The notes below the pieces were generated by a model. It did not search any database and was not told the origin of the DNA. It worked only from the letters and a program-made list of their open reading frames with translations. A DNA stretch of 10,221 nt, taken from Bacteroidota bacterium (GTDB taxonomy: Bacteria > Bacteroidota > Rhodothermia > Rhodothermales > UBA10348). Positions 1 to 6,767 of this stretch are shown one piece after another. How positions within the stretch are numbered: position 1 is the first letter of the stretch; each line of letters opens with the position of its first letter. The stretch covers positions 1 through 10,221 of the forward strand of contig JAQCDI010000060.1 of the NCBI GenBank assembly GCA_027620595.1, read 5' to 3'. Made by a program: the position numbers and the translations under genes.

Positions 1-247
1 CGGCCACATTGGCCAGGCGAAGGCATTCGCCTTGAATTCGCATGGTCGTCATGGCACTGATCAGCATCCCCAGACCACTCGAGTTCATGAACTTCACCTT
101 GGAAAGGTCGACCACGACATTGGTCTTGCTTGCCTCCTGAAGTTCGTGAAGCGTGTCGTGCAGTTTCGAGCCGTCAGGCCCGCCCATCACATTGCCTTTC
201 AGCGTGATGACGACACAGTTGTAACGTTCGTCTACGTTGTAATTCAT
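1..247 (-). CDS. STAS-domain anti-sigma factor antagonist (partial, 3' end beyond window)
   Basis: The 82 visible codons encode a single STAS domain, the fold of anti-sigma-factor antagonists such as SpoIIAA and RsbV. These proteins bind a serine kinase anti-sigma factor and are switched off by phosphorylation of a conserved serine. The domain opens with a short beta strand (CVVITLKGNV, residues 11-20), then a helix, a hydrophobic strand (VVVDLS, 44-49) and the signature FMNSSGLGML (53-62). By comparison with SpoIIAA, Ser57 would be the phosphorylation site. The residue before the serine pair is Asn55, where many members have Asp. The ATG at 247 gives the expected N-terminus, although there is no clear Shine-Dalgarno sequence. 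The gene lies 53 bases after secF on the same strand and may be read from the same transcript. No kinase or phosphatase partner is visible, so the target pathway is unknown. The C-terminus is cut by the window edge. Confidence 0.88.
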   Translation of the reverse strand, partial: MNYNVDERYNCVVITLKGNVMGGPDGSKLHDTLHELQEASKTNVVVDLSKVKFMNSSGLGMLISAMTTMRIQGECLRLANVA

Positions 248-300
248 GTTCTCTCTTGGAGTGTGGGGTCAGGGATTGGCCGGAGTGCGTCCCGACTCGA

Positions 301-1209
301 TCACCGGGTGGCAACAGCCCGCTTACGCAGTTCGAGAACCAGCGGGGAAGCCACGAAAATCGAGGAGTAGGTACCGATGCCGATACCGATCATCAAGGCG
401 AACGCGAACCCGCGCAACACCTCTCCGCCGAATATAAACAGGACCACTACCACGAACAAGGTGGTACCGGACGTGATGATCGTTCGGCTGAGCGTGTTGT
501 TGATCGACTTGTTGATGACCGTCTCGTAGCTCTCGGATTTGAAGATCCCGGTGTACTCCCTGATACGGTCGAACACGACGACCGTGTCGTTGAGGGAGTA
601 CCCCACGATGGTGAGGAAGGCCGCGATGATGGTCTGGTCGATCTGCAGCGAGAATGGCACGAATCCGTGGAAGATCGAAAAAATGCCGAGCGTGATGGTC
701 ACGTCATGGAACAGAGCGGCAACCGCACCGACACCGAAGCGCCACTCGAAGCGCAGCAGGATGTAGATGAAGATGACCAGCAGCGATCCGAGCACCGAGT
801 AGATGGCCCCCCGCTTCAGGTCGTCCGCGAAGCGGGCGCTGACGGCATAGGTCCCCACAACCCGGGGCTCGGAGCCTTCGAACGAAGCCGCCAGGGCGTC
901 GACGATGGTGTTCGATACGGCGGTCACGTCCTCAGCGCCAGCAGCGCGCACGAGCAGCTTGTCGCCATCGTACACTTTCACCTCGGGCTCGGCACCCAGG
1001 GCGTCAGCCAGCACCGAGCGCGCTTCACCCACGTCGATCCGTTCGGTGGAGTCCACGACGAACTCGCGTCCGCCACGGAAGTCGATACCCACTTCAAGAC
1101 CGTGCACAAAGAGCGAAATCACGGACACGAGCAGGAGGATCCCGGACGTGATGTACCCGCGGGTACGCAGATCCGTGAACCGGAAATTGGTGTTTTCTAG
1201 AATACGCAT
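301..1209 (-). CDS. secF: Protein translocase subunit SecF
   Basis: This encodes a 302-residue inner-membrane protein, the usual length for SecF. With SecD it forms an RND-family accessory complex that uses the proton gradient to help complete protein export through SecYEG. Helix 1 (about residues 19-37) is followed by the SecF signature GIDFRGG (41-47) and a periplasmic P1-like domain (about 48-130). Five further hydrophobic segments lie at about 134-152, 158-180, 192-213, 246-262 and 266-288. The RND-type motif GYSLNDTVVVFDRIRE (203-218) carries the conserved Asn-Asp pair and the FDRIRE loop, and SINNTLSRTIITS (235-247) is also characteristic. The start at 1209 gives a short charged N-terminus before helix 1. 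secF lies 53 bases after secD, so co-transcription is likely. SecD and SecF are separate here, whereas many Bacteroidota have a fused SecDF. Confidence 0.97.
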   Translation of the reverse strand: MRILENTNFRFTDLRTRGYITSGILLLVSVISLFVHGLEVGIDFRGGREFVVDSTERIDVGEARSVLADALGAEPEVKVYDGDKLLVRAAGAEDVTAVSNTIVDALAASFEGSEPRVVGTYAVSARFADDLKRGAIYSVLGSLLVIFIYILLRFEWRFGVGAVAALFHDVTITLGIFSIFHGFVPFSLQIDQTIIAAFLTIVGYSLNDTVVVFDRIREYTGIFKSESYETVINKSINNTLSRTIITSGTTLFVVVVLFIFGGEVLRGFAFALMIGIGIGTYSSIFVASPLVLELRKRAVATR

Positions 1210-1224
1210 GTTTCTATCCGTTCA

Positions 1225-1238
1225 GGGCCAATCGGCCC
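1225..1238. repeat. Small inverted repeat between secD and secF
   Basis: A GGGCC arm (1225-1229) and a GGCCC arm (1234-1238) are separated by four bases in the 53-base gap between the secD stop and the secF start. A few further TTCA/TGAA pairs are possible after a bulge. There is no T-run after it on the minus strand, so it does not look like an intrinsic terminator. It could be a minor mRNA structure that affects SecF translation, or chance in GC-rich DNA. Confidence 0.3.
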
Positions 1239-1262
1239 GTTGAATGCTTGGGGTTCACCGGT

Positions 1263-3125
1263 TCAGCCGAAGCTGACGCCGAGCTTGCGCTCGTTCACCA
1301 GGTAATCCATGATGATGCGGGTGAACACGATGGCCGTGAACATCGACGAGAGGATACCGGCCATGAGGGTGACCGCGAATCCCTGGATGGGTCCGACACC
1401 GAAGGAATAGAGGATGACGCCCACGAAGAACGTGGTGATGTTGGCGTCAAAAATGGCCGACAACGCCTTGCTGTATCCTCCATCGATGGATGCCTTGAGC
1501 GTCTTGCCTGTGGACATCTCCTCACGGATGCGTTCGAAGATGAGCACGTTGGCGTCCACTGCCATACCGATCGTAAGCACGATACCGGCAATACCGGGCA
1601 GCGTGAGCGTGGCTTGGAAGCCGGCCAGGATGCCCAGGATGAACACCAGGTTCAAGATCAGGGCCAGGTCGGCTACCATGCCGCTCGAACGGTAGTAGAA
1701 GATCATGAACAGGGCCACCAGGACGAGACCGAACATGACCGAGTTCAGACCGGCCTTGATCGAAGCGGCTCCGAGGCTCGGACCCACGGTGCTCTCCTCG
1801 ACGATCTCGACCGGAGCAGGAAGCGCGCCTGACTTGAGGACGGTCACGATGTCCTGGGCTTCTTCTTGCGAATCCAGGTTCGTGATGTTGGAGCGTCCAC
1901 CGGTGATGCGCTGGAGCACGTTGGGCCACGAGTACACCACTCCGTCGAGTACGATGGCCACGTTCTTGCCCACGTTGGCTCCGGTGACACGGGCCCAGTC
2001 ACGGGCGCCTTCGGAGTTCATCGTCATGCTGACTTCGGGCATGTTCGTGAACTGCTCGAAGTCGACACGGGCATCCGTGATCACATCCCCGGTCAGTTCG
2101 ATATCGTCAAGCACGCCAAGGAGACGGTACAGTTCGAGGCCATCGGCCGTCGTTCCGATCGGAGCGGAGGTGTACATGTAGGTAACGCCGCGCGGCAGCA
2201 GTTCCCGGACAGCCGGGTCGCTCAGCAGTTGGCTTACCGTAGCCGTGTCCTCTTCCGCAACGATCCCGAATTCGACACTCTGGCCCGTGGGCTGCATGAC
2301 TTCGAGCAGTCGGTTGCCGGATCCGGACTCCGAGTTGGCCAGCAACTCGTTGACGTCGAACGTCGTGTCTGCGTCAGCCACGGTGGTCGAGTCGGCTTCA
2401 CCGGCCGATTCCTCATAGAAATCAATGACCCGCTGCAGTGCACGGACGTTCTCGGCCGGATCCACCATCAAGCGGAATTCCAGGCGGGCCGTTCCACGAA
2501 GCAGTCCGCGGATTCGCTCGGGGTTGTCGATACCCGGCAGCTCCACCACGATGCGGCGGCTTCCCTGCTGCTGGATGGAAGGCTCGGTCACGCCGTAGCG
2601 GTCCACGCGGTCGCGGATGATCGACATGGCGCGGGAGACGGCTTCATTGGCCTCCGTCTGAAGGTATGCTGCCACATCGGCATTCGAGGAGCGGCGGGTG
2701 ATGCCGGCTGCCTCGTTGCGGAAGTAGCGGGACAGGCGAGCGTCCGCGTCGCGGGCTTCGAATTCATCGACGAACGCCTGGATGATGTTGTCGTCCGCCG
2801 AAGAAGCCGCCTGTGCATTGGCCGCTGCGAATACTTCGTCGAAGGTCTGGTCCACATCGGTTGCCAGCTCGCGGATGAGGGCCTCCACGCGCACTTCAAG
2901 GGTGACGTGCATACCTCCCAGGAGGTCCAGACCCAGGTTGAGGGCCTTCTCATCGATGCTGCGGATGCGCACCAGGTTTTCGTTTTCGTAGGCCTGCCGC
3001 TCTTCGGCGGTCATGGCGTTGAGTTCCCGATTCAGGAAGTACTTCTGGGCCGAGGGATACAGGTAGTATCCCGACATGACCAGGAAGAACACCGTCAGGA
3101 AGATCTTGAATCCGTTTCCTTGCAT
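1263..3125 (-). CDS. secD: Protein translocase subunit SecD
   Basis: This encodes a 620-residue SecD, the partner of SecF in the proton-driven complex that assists SecYEG-mediated export from the periplasmic side. Helix 1 is at about residues 7-24. The SecD motif LGLDLLGGMHV (64-74) opens the periplasmic P1 domain, whose later half includes RDRVDRYGVTEPSIQQQG (171-188), a conserved stretch. The membrane domain begins near 455 and contains the RND motif GMAVDANVLIFERIREE (520-536), with Asp523 as the likely proton-relay residue, and DANITTFFVGVILYSFGVGPI (560-580). A Ser/Thr/Asp-rich stretch at about 241-271 looks like a variable insert in the periplasmic domain. The frame stays open upstream to 3545, but those codons read as arginine/proline-rich shadow of the neighbouring gene. 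The ATG at 3125 puts helix 1 at the N-terminus, so I chose it. No clear Shine-Dalgarno sequence precedes it. Confidence 0.97.
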   Translation of the reverse strand: MQGNGFKIFLTVFFLVMSGYYLYPSAQKYFLNRELNAMTAEERQAYENENLVRIRSIDEKALNLGLDLLGGMHVTLEVRVEALIRELATDVDQTFDEVFAAANAQAASSADDNIIQAFVDEFEARDADARLSRYFRNEAAGITRRSSNADVAAYLQTEANEAVSRAMSIIRDRVDRYGVTEPSIQQQGSRRIVVELPGIDNPERIRGLLRGTARLEFRLMVDPAENVRALQRVIDFYEESAGEADSTTVADADTTFDVNELLANSESGSGNRLLEVMQPTGQSVEFGIVAEEDTATVSQLLSDPAVRELLPRGVTYMYTSAPIGTTADGLELYRLLGVLDDIELTGDVITDARVDFEQFTNMPEVSMTMNSEGARDWARVTGANVGKNVAIVLDGVVYSWPNVLQRITGGRSNITNLDSQEEAQDIVTVLKSGALPAPVEIVEESTVGPSLGAASIKAGLNSVMFGLVLVALFMIFYYRSSGMVADLALILNLVFILGILAGFQATLTLPGIAGIVLTIGMAVDANVLIFERIREEMSTGKTLKASIDGGYSKALSAIFDANITTFFVGVILYSFGVGPIQGFAVTLMAGILSSMFTAIVFTRIIMDYLVNERKLGVSFG

Positions 3126-3157
3126 GATTCTGAGGTCGCTTGATGGAGAGAGGAGAT

Positions 3158-3177
3158 GGCCTGCATCCATGCAGGCC
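3158..3177. repeat. Inverted repeat upstream of secD (first hairpin)
   Basis: The arms GGCCTGCAT (3158-3166) and ATGCAGGCC (3169-3177) are perfectly complementary around a two-base centre. The repeat lies 33-52 bases upstream of the secD start, between the small secreted-protein gene and secD. It could be an operator-like palindrome or an mRNA leader hairpin. It is directly followed by a second inverted repeat one base further on. It lacks a following T-run in either direction. Confidence 0.6.
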
Positions 3178-3178
3178 G

Positions 3179-3209
3179 GGCCGCTTTCCGGAATAATCCG
3201 GAAGCGGCC
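3179..3209. repeat. Inverted repeat upstream of secD (second hairpin)
   Basis: The arms GGCCGCTTTCCGGA (3179-3192) and TCCGGAAGCGGCC (3197-3209) pair along 13 bases, with one bulged T in the left arm and an ATAA loop. This is the strongest predicted hairpin in the window. It lies after the stop of the minus-strand gene at 3244 and before secD. It could act as a Rho-independent-like terminator or 3' stabiliser for the upstream gene, but no T-run follows it, so read-through into secD remains possible. Confidence 0.6.
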
Positions 3210-3214
3210 TGAAT

Positions 3215-3232
3215 GGAAAAATGTGGGGAGAT
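3215..3232 (-). promoter_or_regulatory. 18-base element upstream of secD, copy 1 of a near-direct repeat
   Basis: Read on the minus strand this is ATCTCCCCACATTTTTCC. It matches ATTTCCCGACATTTTTCC at 3729-3746 at 16 of 18 positions in the same orientation. It ends 89 bases before the secD start, and the other copy ends 86 bases before the start of the preceding gene. The shared orientation and distance suggest a common promoter or leader element, although no known consensus was recognised. Confidence 0.35.
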
Positions 3233-3243
3233 TCCGCGGGCGT

Positions 3244-3642
3244 CTAGGGCGCGCGGGGGTGCAGCGGCCCCGTGCGTTCCATCGCTCCGTGTTGCGAGGC
3301 AGACACCTCGGCAGCCGAGGAACCGGCCGGGAGCATGGATGGAGCGCTCGAAACGGATTCCAGGGCACCCGGTGCCATAACCAGGTCCGGGTACTCAGGT
3401 CCCGGACGGCGAACCGTTGGCGTCGACGACGCGGAGATGGGGCCAACGAGCGCAGCCCGGACCATGGCATCTTCGAGCGCCTTCGTAAAGAAATCCCGGA
3501 CGTCGGCGGACAAATCCGTGCGTTCCGAGGCCGCCCGGATGTCATCCCGCGTCACCGCTACCGCACCGGGTGCAAAAACACCGGTCAACACACTGCCCAG
3601 CATGAGCAGCGCGAAGAAACGGGAGCAGCGGGTGGAGGCCAT
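3244..3642 (-). CDS. Predicted secreted protein of unknown function (132 aa)
   Basis: I do not recognise this family. The protein begins with a typical Sec signal peptide: a basic n-region (MASTRCSR), a hydrophobic core (FFALLMLGSVLTGVFAPG, residues 9-26) and a likely cleavage after AVA at about residue 29. A short segment follows that is probably helical (TRDDIRAASERTDLSADVRD, 31-50, continuing to about 66). The C-terminal half is rich in Pro, Ser and Ala and is probably disordered. Codon use resembles the neighbouring genes, which supports a real gene over a chance frame, and the opposite-strand frame here has no such features. The gene precedes secD by 118 bases on the same strand, with two inverted repeats between them. 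It may be the first gene of the secDF transcription unit or a separate unit. The ATG at 3642 is the only start that preserves the charged n-region. Confidence 0.65.
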   Translation of the reverse strand: MASTRCSRFFALLMLGSVLTGVFAPGAVAVTRDDIRAASERTDLSADVRDFFTKALEDAMVRAALVGPISASSTPTVRRPGPEYPDLVMAPGALESVSSAPSMLPAGSSAAEVSASQHGAMERTGPLHPRAP

Positions 3643-3728
3643 GGACGGGGGTGAACCGGATCGGAAGCGATAAGGGAATCCCTTTGGGAAGGGACGGGCG
3701 CTGTACCCGGCTCAGGTATCCCGGTTCC

Positions 3729-3746
3729 GGAAAAATGTCGGGAAAT
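3729..3746 (-). promoter_or_regulatory. 18-base element upstream of the small secreted-protein gene, copy 2 of a near-direct repeat
   Basis: The minus-strand reading ATTTCCCGACATTTTTCC repeats the element at 3215-3232 with two mismatches. It ends 86 bases before the start codon at 3642. It also lies about 100 bases upstream of the divergent ctaA start, so it could serve either direction. Its role is unproven. Confidence 0.35.
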
Positions 3747-3747
3747 G

Positions 3748-3791
3748 AACGTTTTTGCCCTGCTCGTCGCCCCCTTCTTCGCAACGTTTTG
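3748..3791 (+). promoter_or_regulatory. Pair of AACGTTTT(T)G direct repeats in the divergent ctaA / secreted-protein intergenic region
   Basis: AACGTTTTTG (3748-3757) and AACGTTTTG (3783-3791) are direct repeats 35 bases apart from start to start, 57-100 bases upstream of ctaA. TTTTG words are part of both elements of the Bacteroidota-type promoter, but the spacing here is longer than that consensus. A TTGACA hexamer at 3789-3794 has no convincing -10 partner. This is the most likely place for the ctaA promoter or a binding site, at low confidence. Apart from this pair and the element at 3729-3746, I see no genes in 3643-3847. Confidence 0.3.
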
Positions 3792-3847
3792 ACAGGATCT
3801 GAATCCGCCGGGCACAACCTGAGGTCTACCTTGGCGTTTCCCTTCTT

Positions 3848-4777
3848 TTGTCGAAATCCTCCCAGCGTGTACCTGCCGTGACCGGTTCTCATCGACTCCG
3901 TCGCCAATTCACGTTTTTCACGTTCCTCGTAGCCATCGCCCTGTTGGCCTGGGGGGCTTTCGTGACCTCCATCGACGCCGGGCTGGCCGTGCCGGACTGG
4001 CCTACGTCGTTCGACTCCTACGACCCCTTCAACCCCTGGCCCCAGTGGTGGACCATCACGCCGGTACTCGCCGAGCATGGACATCGCCTGCTCGGGGCGC
4101 TGGTCGGCTTCCTGACCCTGATCCTGGCTTTCTGGACGTGGCGCTCCGACGAACGCAAATGGATGCGGAGACTGGGATGGGGTGCACTCGTGCTGGTCAT
4201 CCTGCAAGGCACCCTCGGCGGTCTGCGCGTCGTGTGGGTGTCGCTCGACCTGGCCGTTGTCCACGCCTGTGTCGCACAACTCTTCTTTGCCCTCCTGGCG
4301 TCCATGACGTTGTTCCAATCGTCTTCGTGGAGGCAGCCGGTTCGCCCGTTCCTTCCGGCCGATCTGAAGCACATCCTGTGGTTTGCGCCACTTACGGTCT
4401 ACATCCAGATCATCCTCGGCGCCCTGCTCCGCCATCCCGGCACCGGAATTGACACCTTGCTGGTCTCCCTGCACCTCGGTTGGGCCTTCATGGCCACGGC
4501 CATGGTGGTGGTCCTCATAACGCGAATCCGGTCTTCCCTGCCGACGGCGGGTTGGATGGGACGCCTCACGGGACTGTTGGGCAGTATCCTCGTCGTTCAG
4601 GTTGCACTGGGCCTGTTCGCGTATTTTGTGTTGCTAGACGAGACCGGACGCATCCAGCCCTCCAACGTCCAGGTCATCGCCAACACGGCCCACATGGTGA
4701 TCGGCGCCTTGCTTTTTGCCACCACGGTCGCGACGTCCCTCCTTGCCGCCCGCATCCGCTCGCTTCCATCGATCTGA
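3848..4777 (+). CDS. ctaA: Heme A synthase (CtaA/COX15 family)
   Basis: This is an eight-helix membrane protein that oxidises heme O to heme A, the cofactor of aa3-type cytochrome c oxidase. The four heme-ligand positions of the family are present: His79 in the EHGHR motif (76-80, with the conserved acidic Glu76), His139 in VVHACVAQLFF, His209 in SLHLGWAF and His282 in NTAHMVIGAL. These sit in two symmetric four-helix halves. The extracellular loop cysteine pair found in Bacillus CtaA is absent. Length is 309 residues, usual for bacterial CtaA. No ATG is available at the right place. I took the TTG at 3848, while the GTG at 3878 would remove only ten non-conserved residues and is equally possible. 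ctaB starts five bases after the stop, so the two steps of heme A synthesis are encoded in pathway-linked order. Confidence 0.95.
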   Translation: MSKSSQRVPAVTGSHRLRRQFTFFTFLVAIALLAWGAFVTSIDAGLAVPDWPTSFDSYDPFNPWPQWWTITPVLAEHGHRLLGALVGFLTLILAFWTWRSDERKWMRRLGWGALVLVILQGTLGGLRVVWVSLDLAVVHACVAQLFFALLASMTLFQSSSWRQPVRPFLPADLKHILWFAPLTVYIQIILGALLRHPGTGIDTLLVSLHLGWAFMATAMVVVLITRIRSSLPTAGWMGRLTGLLGSILVVQVALGLFAYFVLLDETGRIQPSNVQVIANTAHMVIGALLFATTVATSLLAARIRSLPSI

Positions 4778-4782
4778 ACTGA

Positions 4783-5697
4783 ATGCCCACCCCCACCACC
4801 CGGACCCTCGACGCCCCTGCCCTGGCCACGCCTGCACCGTGGCGGGACTGGTTGACGTTGACCAAGCCGGAGATCACGTTCCTGGTAACCATCTCCTCCC
4901 TGGCCGGCTTCATTCTGGCCAGCACGGGTTCGGTGGACGGCTGGACGCTGCTCTGGGCCATGATCGGTATCCCACTCACATCCGCCGGAGGATGCGTCCT
5001 CAATCAGGTCATGGAGCACGGGTATGACGCCGGGATGAAGCGTACCGCACATCGCCCCCTTCCGGCCGGGAGGATCCGTGTCGAACACGCCAAATGGTAC
5101 GGACTCGGCCTCCTGGCCACCGGCCTCGGGATCCTGTGTCCCCTGACCAACCCCCTGACCGGTGTATTGGCCGCCTTCACGGTGGCGCTCTATCTGTGGG
5201 TGTACACGCCGCTTAAGCGTCGGAGCACCTGGAATACCCTGGTCGGCACGATTCCCGGTGCCCTCCCTGTCCTTGGTGGATGGACGGCGGCCACCGGCCA
5301 GCTCGGCGCCGGCGGATGGGCCCTCTTCGGCGTTCTGCTCTGCTGGCAGATGCCCCACTTCTTCTCGTTGGCCTGGATGTACCGCAAGGATTACGGCAAC
5401 AGCGTTTTCCTGATGTTGCCTTCTTCGGATGAGGGAGGAAACCGGACCGCCCGTCAAATGGTGGGCTATACCCTCCTCATGATCGCCTTCTCCATTACGC
5501 CCGTACTGCTCGGACTGTCCAGTTGGACCTATCTGGCGGGTGCCTTGTTGCTCGGACTGTGGTTCCTCCGCCCTGTCGGTCGGTTCTGGTTCACCCGCTC
5601 GGTCCAGGATGCCCGAAGTGTCCTCAAGGCGTCCGTCCTCTACATTCCGCTCCTGCTGGGAGCCATCATCCTGGATCGACTCCTGATCCAGTTGTAG
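4783..5697 (+). CDS. ctaB: Protoheme IX farnesyltransferase (heme O synthase)
   Basis: This UbiA-superfamily membrane prenyltransferase attaches farnesyl diphosphate to heme B to give heme O, the substrate of the adjacent ctaA product. The first prenyl-diphosphate/magnesium motif is NQVMEHGYDAGMKRT (74-88), with Asn74, Glu78 and Asp82; Glu replaces the Asp more often seen at the second position. It is followed by the RPLPAGR segment (91-97). YTPLKRRSTWNTLVGTIPGA (141-160) and the second acidic motif WMYRKDYGNSVFLMLP (198-213, Asp203) are also diagnostic. In the latter, the usual AG pair after the tyrosine reads SV. Length is 304 residues with multiple hydrophobic helices. The ATG at 4783 is five bases after the ctaA stop and the rlmN start is two bases after the ctaB stop, so translation is probably coupled. 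Confidence 0.96.
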   Translation: MPTPTTRTLDAPALATPAPWRDWLTLTKPEITFLVTISSLAGFILASTGSVDGWTLLWAMIGIPLTSAGGCVLNQVMEHGYDAGMKRTAHRPLPAGRIRVEHAKWYGLGLLATGLGILCPLTNPLTGVLAAFTVALYLWVYTPLKRRSTWNTLVGTIPGALPVLGGWTAATGQLGAGGWALFGVLLCWQMPHFFSLAWMYRKDYGNSVFLMLPSSDEGGNRTARQMVGYTLLMIAFSITPVLLGLSSWTYLAGALLLGLWFLRPVGRFWFTRSVQDARSVLKASVLYIPLLLGAIILDRLLIQL

Positions 5698-5699
5698 CC

Positions 5700-6767
5700 A
5701 TGGCGGTCCCTGACATCCTGTCTTTTTCCCGTGCCGAACTCAAAGATTGGGTGAGCCGTACCGATGCCGCATTCCGGGCTGACCAGGTGTGGCGCTGGCT
5801 GTGGAAACAGGGCGTGCGATCGGTCGAAGACATGACCAACCTGCCCTCGGGTCTGCGCCAGCGGCTGGCCGACGAGGTGATCATCTCACGGCTTGTCCCC
5901 CTGCAGCAACAACAGGCGTACGACGGTACGATCAAGTTCCTTTTCGGCCTCTCGTCGGGCCGAAGCGTTGAAACGGTGCTGATTCCGGATTTCAACAAGG
6001 ACGGTTCGCCGAAACGAATGACCGTCTGCGTGAGCAGCCAGGTGGGGTGTGCCATGGGCTGCGCCTTCTGCGCCACCGGCCTGATGGGCTTCCAACAGAA
6101 CCTCACGTCGGGCGAGATTGCCGAACAGGTGCTCCTGGCTGATCAGGCGGCCCGGAAGACCTGGGACAAACCGGTCAGCAACGTGGTGTTCATGGGTATG
6201 GGCGAACCGCTCCTGAATTACGAGGGCGTCATCGACGCGGTCGAGAAGCTGACCAGCGAGGATGGCTTCGGACTCTCGCCCAAACGCATTACCGTGTCCA
6301 CCGTGGGCCTGGCCATGCGGATCCGGCAGCTGGCAGACGACGGTGTGCGATTCGGCCTGGCCGTATCGTTGCACGCACCCTTCGACAGCAAGCGCAGTTC
6401 GATCATGCCGGTCAATCGAAAAGCCAAGACCGACCTGGATGCGCTGATGGCATCGATCGAATATTTCACGACCAGGACCGGCCAGCGCATCACCTACGAA
6501 TACTGCATGTTTGCTGGATTCAACGACTCTGTGGCAGATGCGAGGGAACTGGCCAGCCTCGTGGCGCGTGCTCCCAGCAAGGTCAACCTCATCATGTACA
6601 ACCCGGTCGAAGGCCTTGGTTTCTCCCGATCCCCGGAGGATACCCTGGAGCGATTCCTGGCCGAATTGGTGCGTCATGAGGTGACAGTAACCGTTCGGCG
6701 AAGCCGTGGTCAGGACATCGATGCTGCCTGCGGCCAGCTGGCCATCAAATCCCGGGTTGACGCATGA
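5700..6767 (+). CDS. rlmN: Dual-specificity 23S rRNA (A2503-C2) / tRNA (A37-C2) methyltransferase RlmN
   Basis: This radical-SAM enzyme makes 2-methyladenosine at A2503 of 23S rRNA, and in characterised members at A37 of some tRNAs. The iron-sulfur cluster ligands are Cys117, Cys121 and Cys124 in the CxxxCxxC motif (GCAMGCAFCATG). Cys110, seven residues earlier, and Cys344 in RRSRGQDIDAACGQL match the two further conserved cysteines, of which Cys344 is the methyl-carrying one. The SAM-binding motif VFMGMGEPLLN and later AVSLHAP are present, as is the N-terminal domain with RADQVWRWLWKQGV (26-39). Length is 355 residues, normal for the family. The frame is open further upstream to 5523, but that part lies inside ctaB. 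The ATG at 5700, two bases after ctaB, gives the expected N-terminus. The gene probably rides in the ctaAB operon without sharing its pathway. Confidence 0.97.
   Translation: MAVPDILSFSRAELKDWVSRTDAAFRADQVWRWLWKQGVRSVEDMTNLPSGLRQRLADEVIISRLVPLQQQQAYDGTIKFLFGLSSGRSVETVLIPDFNKDGSPKRMTVCVSSQVGCAMGCAFCATGLMGFQQNLTSGEIAEQVLLADQAARKTWDKPVSNVVFMGMGEPLLNYEGVIDAVEKLTSEDGFGLSPKRITVSTVGLAMRIRQLADDGVRFGLAVSLHAPFDSKRSSIMPVNRKAKTDLDALMASIEYFTTRTGQRITYEYCMFAGFNDSVADARELASLVARAPSKVNLIMYNPVEGLGFSRSPEDTLERFLAELVRHEVTVTVRRSRGQDIDAACGQLAIKSRVDA

Noticed and set aside
256..1200. Long plus-strand open frame of 314 codons opposite secF
   Set aside because: Its translation is rich in His, Asp, Glu and Arg with no recognisable domain. 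It is the antisense reading of secF, a common artefact in GC-rich genes.
1225..1238. Intrinsic terminator between secD and secF
   Set aside because: The stem is short and no T-run follows. SecD and SecF are expected to be made together.
1866..3143. Long plus-strand open frame of 425 codons opposite secD
   Set aside because: It shows no coherent domain and is rich in His, Arg and Gly. It mirrors the codons of the clearly conserved secD.
3126..3545. 140-codon N-terminal extension of secD
   Set aside because: The extension is Arg/Pro-rich, overlaps the small secreted-protein gene in another frame, and would bury the first membrane helix of SecD far from the N-terminus.
3542..4474. 310-codon minus-strand frame opposite ctaA
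   Set aside because: It has Gln/Gly/Arg-rich composition and overlaps conserved ctaA residues on the other strand. It is not a plausible protein.
5523..5699. N-terminal extension of rlmN inside ctaB
   Set aside because: It would overlap ctaB by 175 bases and adds non-family sequence. The ATG at 5700 matches the normal RlmN N-terminus.
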